DNA from: an uncultured Eubacteriales bacterium
GTDB taxonomy: Bacteria > Bacillota > Clostridia > Oscillospirales > Ruminococcaceae
Assembly: GCA_900318545.1 (NCBI GenBank)
Contig: ONLC01000054.1
Location: 10,523-18,501 of the forward strand
Length of the DNA stretch: 7,979 bases
Reading direction: 5' to 3'
Part shown: positions 4,211 to 7,979 of the stretch, piece after piece
Position numbering within the stretch: the first letter of the stretch is position 1
Layout: every line of letters begins with the position of its first letter
Notes under the pieces: generated by a model
Database searches by the model: none
What the model was told of the DNA's origin: nothing
What the model saw: the letters and a program-made list of their open reading frames with translations, nothing else
Position numbers and translations under genes: made by a program

Positions 4211-5990
4211 ATTCTTCATCATCTTTGTATATGTATCTGTTATAGAAGATGATAAAGAGTGAAAAAAGAATCTCTCCCAGGGCTGCTACCGTCAGTATCC
4301 TGAATGCGATAGACAGACCCGTATTCGGATTAGTCTTATTGTCTGATACAGGCTTGTCTGCTGCTGAGGTCTCCATCTCGGCTACCTTTGCCTCAGTCTC
4401 GACTGCACTCTCGGGGTTGGTGATAACACTCGGCTGTGTGGGAGCTGCTGAACTCTCGGCAGGTGCTGCTGTGCTGCCCTGAGTGTCACCCTCGGTCGGT
4501 ACGGTTGTATCGCCAACAGGGATTATCTCAGTCTCATTCTCTGACTTGCCGTCCTCGGGAACTGTCTGCACATCATCACCGTTTGAAAGCGTTGCTGCAT
4601 TTTCCTTATTTTCAACAGCATCAGGAGTTGCTTCACCGATATTTACTGCAATAGTCGCAGGCTGGTTTGCCACTACCTCAGTTTCACCAACAACGCCTGC
4701 TTCTATAAGCTGATCTCCTGAAAGCCCCGAAAGCCCCTCGGACTCTCCGCCCGTTGTAATGTGAGCAGCTGTTTCATAGGTATTAACATTGATAATGTCA
4801 ATAGACTCGATCTCAAACGATGTGTTCGGGCTCATTGTATAAAGCTGAACGAATACCTGATCGCTTGTTGTGTTCGGGTCAACATTATCGTAAGACCATA
4901 CTGTCTCTCCCGCCTCGTAGGTTCTTGCGATCTCGCTTACCCACTCGCCGTTTTTAAGAGCACCTACCGCTCCGCCAACCTGACCTGTGGTTTTAACATT
5001 TACATTGATATTGTAAAGCTGCGAATAGTCGATATTTGCCTCGGACAGTCTGAAATTGTACTGAACCGTCTGCTCGCTTGCAAAGCCCGATGCTCCTGCC
5101 ACATACTTGAAGAGTGCATCTGCTGCCTCGTTCATATTTACAGGCTGCTGAACAACAGTCTCCTGCTGCTCGGTCTGTGAAGGCTGAACAGGCTGAGTTG
5201 TTTCTGAAACTGCCTGAGTATCATCAGATACCGCCTGAGTAGTATCATTCGATGCTGTGCTGTCGGGAGTGCTTACAACATAGTTGATCTTATCTCCCTG
5301 CTCCTTAGAGAAGGTCTCGGGGTCGGGCGAGGAAACCACATAGTTTTTCTTCTCTCCCTCTTCCTCATCGGTAAGACCCTTCTCCTCACGGAGCTTGTCG
5401 ATCTCTTCTTTAAGGTCGGTCTTTTCCTCTTCCTGAGCCTTTCCTGCATCTGCAACAGATACCGCTATCGGCTTCTGCTCAGTAGGTGCTGAATAGGCTG
5501 CGGAAACATAGTTCTCACCGTTCTCAGTGATAAGGGTTTCAACCTCTACCCAGAAATCAGCTTTACCGTCAGTTGTATCGTTTACAGTGAAGGTTGCAAG
5601 TGCTATATCGTTCTCAGATGTAACATTCTGACCCTTAAGATTAGCTCCGACGATCTTGACATAGCTGTCCGATGCACTGTAGTTTGTAATTACTGTAAAG
5701 CTGCCCGAAAGATCATACTTGCTGCTCAGCTCTTCCTCAGTAGGGATATAAACGCTTACATCCTTGGGGTCAAAATGCAGATCAAGCGTAAAGCCTGCAA
5801 CACCTGTCTTGTCCGGTGCGATAGAGGCTGTTACATTAATAGTATCACCAACATTGGCCGATACCTTGTCACTGCGAAGCTTTATCTCGTTCGTTCCAGA
5901 TGCCGAAGCTGCCATAGCAACCACTGATGAGAGCATAAGAAACGCAGTCGATGCCGCAAGTGCAGGTCTGCATACTTTCAGTTTTTTCAT
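4209..5990 (-). CDS. Secreted cohesin-like protein with CBM-like module and C-terminal surface anchor
   Basis: 593 residues. Cohesins bind dockerins and so assemble cellulosomes. Order: signal peptide 1-28 ('MKK', hydrophobic core, 'AMAASA'); cohesin-like beta-sandwich about 35-180 ('VSANVGDTINVTASI', 'VAGFTLDLHFDP', 'DIALATFTVNDTTDGKADFWVEV'); charged probable coiled coil 185-215; a near-duplicate 'KNYVVSSPD' (215-223) and 'INYVVSTPD' (235-243); Gln/Thr-rich linker to 283; second beta-rich module about 287-402 ('GGAVGALKNGEWVSEI...FVQLYTMSPNTSFEIESIDI') that resembles carbohydrate-binding modules in pattern; Thr/Glu/Pro-rich linker 410-553; NPNTG (554-558), a membrane segment 560-583 and a short charged tail. 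NPNTG could be a sortase signal, but the acidic tail end also allows simple membrane anchoring. An upstream in-frame ATG exists (6038), but ATG 5990 is preferred: it follows AAGGGGG and begins the signal peptide. No dockerin is visible. Confidence 0.72.
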   Translation of the reverse strand: MKKLKVCRPALAASTAFLMLSSVVAMAASASGTNEIKLRSDKVSANVGDTINVTASIAPDKTGVAGFTLDLHFDPKDVSVYIPTEEELSSKYDLSGSFTVITNYSASDSYVKIVGANLKGQNVTSENDIALATFTVNDTTDGKADFWVEVETLITENGENYVSAAYSAPTEQKPIAVSVADAGKAQEEEKTDLKEEIDKLREEKGLTDEEEGEKKNYVVSSPDPETFSKEQGDKINYVVSTPDSTASNDTTQAVSDDTQAVSETTQPVQPSQTEQQETVVQQPVNMNEAADALFKYVAGASGFASEQTVQYNFRLSEANIDYSQLYNINVNVKTTGQVGGAVGALKNGEWVSEIARTYEAGETVWSYDNVDPNTTSDQVFVQLYTMSPNTSFEIESIDIINVNTYETAAHITTGGESEGLSGLSGDQLIEAGVVGETEVVANQPATIAVNIGEATPDAVENKENAATLSNGDDVQTVPEDGKSENETEIIPVGDTTVPTEGDTQGSTAAPAESSAAPTQPSVITNPESAVETEAKVAEMETSAADKPVSDNKTNPNTGLSIAFRILTVAALGEILFSLFIIFYNRYIYKDDEE

Positions 5991-6015
5991 TGATATCCCC
6001 CTTTTCCAAAAATAA

Positions 6016-6225
6016 AAAATGTCCAATAAAACGAACATTTGTATTTATTTTCGATAAAGTTAAAAATTATAATCATTATTTTACTGACATAAAAAGAACA
6101 AAAATTCGTACACTTTACGCAATTGTCCAAAAATCTTCACATTCAGCAATTAAAAGTATACATTATATCATCTTATTCGTCAAGAGCAAAACTAACGAAA
6201 AATCCGTCAAATATTTGGACATTTT
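6016..6225. repeat. TGTCCAA-type motif, three copies around the cohesin-like gene promoter
   Basis: AAAATGTCCAA at 6016-6026 has an exact 11-bp inverted partner TTGGACATTTT at 6215-6225; a shorter TTGTCCAAAAA lies between at 6123-6133. They bracket the proposed minus-strand promoter (6162-6167). This could be a regulator's binding site or chance in AT-rich DNA. Confidence 0.4.
6162..6167 (-). promoter_or_regulatory. Candidate extended -10 promoter of the cohesin-like gene
   Basis: On the minus strand TGATATAAT ends at 6162, an extended -10; a weak TTGCTC lies 16 bases upstream as -35. Predicted start near 6155 would give a leader of about 165 nt. A second TATAAT (6071-6066) has no good -35. 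Confidence 0.45.
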
Positions 6226-6278
6226 ACCGATCGAACAACTCAATCACAAGATATATGGGTAAAAAACAGGACAGCCAC

Positions 6279-6336
6279 AAAATGTATTGTAATCAAAATG
6301 TAATAAATTGAAAATTATACAGAAATCCGAAATGTA
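6279..6336 (+). repeat. AAATGTA direct repeats upstream of the glucosaminidase promoter
   Basis: AAAATGTA at 6279-6286 and 6295-6302 (16 bases apart) and GAAATGTA at 6329-6336, all on the + strand just upstream of the -35 at 6361. A regulatory array is possible, but AT-rich composition lowers the weight of such short matches. Confidence 0.3.
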
Positions 6337-6360
6337 AATTTATAATGAACAAAATCACAG

Positions 6361-6389
6361 TTGACAAGCCCCAAAAAAGAGATTATAAT
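6361..6389 (+). promoter_or_regulatory. Perfect consensus sigma-A promoter of the glucosaminidase gene
   Basis: TTGACA (6361-6366), 17-nt spacer, TATAAT (6384-6389): both hexamers and spacing are exact consensus. Predicted start near 6396 gives a leader of about 82 nt. Such a promoter is expected to be strong unless repressed; the dyad at 6400-6418 lies immediately downstream. Confidence 0.9.
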
Positions 6390-6399
6390 AAGTGTAATC

Positions 6400-6418
6400 T
6401 TTTGTACAACATACAAAA
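6400..6418 (+). repeat. Dyad TTTTGTA-CAACA-TACAAAA at the start of the transcript
   Basis: A perfect 7-bp inverted repeat with 5-base centre, beginning about +5 relative to the predicted start. It could be an operator for a repressor or a weak 5' hairpin in the mRNA. It is followed by A-run, not T-run, so it is not a terminator. Confidence 0.45.
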
Positions 6419-6477
6419 AAACGTACAGAAGGCTTGTGTAAAAAAACGGAATTGAGAATACTCGGAGAGGTGTAAAA

Positions 6478-7979
6478 ATGGGCAGAAAATATTTGTCTGT
6501 GCTGACGGCACTGGTAATGCTCGCAGTGATGAGCTTATACAGTGCGGTCGGCGTTTTTGCCGCAAACCAGACGGGAAAGTGTACTGCGGATTTATTAAAT
6601 GTACGCTCAGGAGCAGGAACAGGCTACAGCATAGTCGGCACGATCAAAAACGGCACTACAGTCACGATCACGGGCTCGGCGAAGGCCTCGGACGGCGGTG
6701 TCTGGTACAAGATAACCGCAGGGAACATTTCGGGCTACTGTGCATCAAACTACATACAAGTGACAAGCACCTCGGGCAGTACAGCTTCAAGCTCAGTGAG
6801 CAGCACAGCGACAGCTTCAAGCTCCGACTTTGAAACCTACATGACCCAGCAGGGCTTCCCCGAGAGCTACAAGCCCTACCTCAGGACTATGCACTCTTTG
6901 CACCCGAACTGGAAATTCACCGCCCAGAAGCTCGGCATAGACTGGAACACCGCAGTTTCAGAGGAATGTGTCCTCGGACGCAACCTTATATATGACAGTG
7001 CTCCCGCCTCATGGAAGTCAATGGAGAAGGGTGCCTACAACTATGATGAGGGCTACTGGTACGGTCTTGACGGCTGGTACTGGCAGGCGGCATCAAAGTC
7101 TATAATCATGCACTATATGGATCCGAGAAACTTTATTAACGATACCTACATCTTTATGTTTGAGAATCAGGCATACAACTCTGCATATCAGACAGAGGCA
7201 GGTGTGAAGAAGATACTCTCGGGCACATTTATGAGCGGTAACTACACCTGCCCCGATACAGGCGCTGTAAAGTCCTACTCGGCTACATTCATGGAAGCTG
7301 CTAAGCTTTCGGGAGTATCGCCCTATCACCTTGCTTCAAGGGCTCTGAACGAGCAGGGCACTTACGGTGCTCCGCAGTCGCTGGGAACTGTCCCCGGATA
7401 TCAGGGCTACTTCAATTTCTTTGACATCAACGCCTATGCGACCTCAACTATGGACGCTCAGGCTATGGGGGCAAAGTACGCTAAAACATACAATCCCGAC
7501 CTTATGCTCCCGTGGACCAATCAGTATAAGTCTATACTGGGCGGTGCTATCTTTGTCGGAAGCGGATATATCACCAAGGCTCAGAACACTCTCTATCTAC
7601 AAAAGTTTGATATGACCGACGGCGGCAACGGCTACTACTACCACCAGTACATGACCTGCGTGAACGGTCAGGCTACTGAGGCTGTAAGCCTTAAAAATGC
7701 CTACTCGGACGAGATAAAGAGCAGTGCTATGGAGTTCCTTATCCCGATATACAACAATATGCCAGCCACAGCCTGCCCTAAGCCCTCGGACAGCGGCAGC
7801 TCGGACAGCACTCTTAAAACACTGAAGGTAATCGGTGCTGCGCTCTCCCCTGCCTTCAGCAAGAGCACCTACAACTACACCGTAACTCTCCCCGCTGGCA
7901 CGACCTCGGCTGAGATATATGCGATCTCCACAGTTGACGAGGCTGATGTTTCGGGCTACGGAAGGGTTACTGTAAAGAC
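6478..7979 (+). CDS. Secreted SH3b - glucosaminidase - cadherin-like cell-wall hydrolase, 3' end outside window
   Basis: The frame runs open from ATG 6478 to the right edge (500 codons). Signal peptide 1-28 ('MGRKYLSVLT', hydrophobic, ending 'GVFA'); bacterial SH3 domain about 34-96 ('LLNVRSGAGTGYSIVGTIKNGTTVTI', 'WYKI', 'GYCASNYI'), which binds cell-wall peptides; Ser/Thr linker 97-116; a glucosaminidase-type domain about 117-432 of the LytD/GH73-related kind, with the probable catalytic glutamate in 'ASRALNEQGTYG' (E292) and 'YFNFFDINAY' after it; then the start of a cadherin-like beta-sandwich (445 on: 'LKTLKVIGAALSPAFSKSTYNYTVTLP'). The family cleaves GlcNAc-MurNAc bonds of peptidoglycan in cell separation or remodelling. 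Start supported by GGAGAGG upstream (6463-6470 area) and the signal peptide. Divergent from the cohesin-like gene. The right edge hides any further repeats or anchoring domain. Confidence 0.88.
   Translation, partial: MGRKYLSVLTALVMLAVMSLYSAVGVFAANQTGKCTADLLNVRSGAGTGYSIVGTIKNGTTVTITGSAKASDGGVWYKITAGNISGYCASNYIQVTSTSGSTASSSVSSTATASSSDFETYMTQQGFPESYKPYLRTMHSLHPNWKFTAQKLGIDWNTAVSEECVLGRNLIYDSAPASWKSMEKGAYNYDEGYWYGLDGWYWQAASKSIIMHYMDPRNFINDTYIFMFENQAYNSAYQTEAGVKKILSGTFMSGNYTCPDTGAVKSYSATFMEAAKLSGVSPYHLASRALNEQGTYGAPQSLGTVPGYQGYFNFFDINAYATSTMDAQAMGAKYAKTYNPDLMLPWTNQYKSILGGAIFVGSGYITKAQNTLYLQKFDMTDGGNGYYYHQYMTCVNGQATEAVSLKNAYSDEIKSSAMEFLIPIYNNMPATACPKPSDSGSSDSTLKTLKVIGAALSPAFSKSTYNYTVTLPAGTTSAEIYAISTVDEADVSGYGRVTVK

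Noticed and set aside
4436..5180. Several plus-strand open frames of 70-140 codons inside the cohesin-like gene
   Set aside because: Antisense shadows of a well-supported gene with signal peptide, domains and anchor on the minus strand.
5991..6038. In-frame upstream ATG extending the cohesin-like protein by 16 residues
   Set aside because: The extension (Phe/Tyr-rich) precedes a proper signal peptide, has no Shine-Dalgarno, whereas ATG at 5990 follows AAGGGGG at a good distance.
5951..6311. Plus-strand open frames across the divergent intergenic region (103 and 62 codons)
   Set aside because: AT-rich, Lys/Ile/Asn-rich translations with no ribosome binding sites; the region is promoter DNA for the two divergent genes.

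Overview
The window (about 8 kb, mid-GC coding DNA with AT-rich promoters and AGGAGG-type ribosome binding sites) looks like the chromosome of a gut or rumen Ruminococcus or close relative in the Oscillospiraceae. The argument is indirect: a secreted cohesin-type protein with an NPNTG/membrane C-terminus, a single-domain GH5 glucanase-like enzyme, and an SH3/glucosaminidase/cadherin-like cell-wall hydrolase together fit cellulosome-bearing Ruminococcus. Species cannot be fixed from sequence reading alone.

Layout, left to right. (1) The C-terminal ~213 residues of peptide chain release factor 3 (prfC, +), cut by the left edge. (2) About 510 bases without a convincing gene (644-1156), holding three stem-loops that look like intrinsic terminators or part-terminators, two short repeats shared with another intergenic region of this window, and an AT-rich promoter zone. 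(3) A GH5-family glycoside hydrolase without signal peptide (1157-2176, +), closed by a strong bidirectional terminator shared with (4) mgtE, a CBS-domain Mg2+ transporter/channel (2218-3642, -). mgtE has a textbook promoter (TTGACT-17-TATAAT) and a ~235-nt structured 5' leader containing a 28-codon upstream ORF with a strong Shine-Dalgarno; I do not recognise this leader as a standard M-box. (5) An intergenic stretch (about 3913-4208) with rearranged copies of the repeats seen in region 2 and a 14-bp bidirectional terminator. (6) A secreted, probably surface-attached cohesin-like protein (4209-5990, -). (7) A divergent AT-rich regulatory region (5991-6477) with repeated short motifs and a perfect consensus promoter reading right. 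(8) The first 500 codons of a secreted SH3b-glucosaminidase-cadherin-like protein (6478 to the right edge, +), truncated by the window.

The genes do not form one operon: each appears to have its own promoter, and neighbours are convergent or divergent. Thematically the right half is cell-surface (cohesin display and peptidoglycan remodelling, divergently transcribed from one 487-bp region), while the left half is housekeeping (translation termination, Mg2+ homeostasis) plus an intracellular glucan-degrading enzyme. The item I rate most worth pursuing is the mgtE leader, where an upstream ORF lies inside a long-range RNA helix; the next is the pair of intergenic regions sharing scrambled short repeats.
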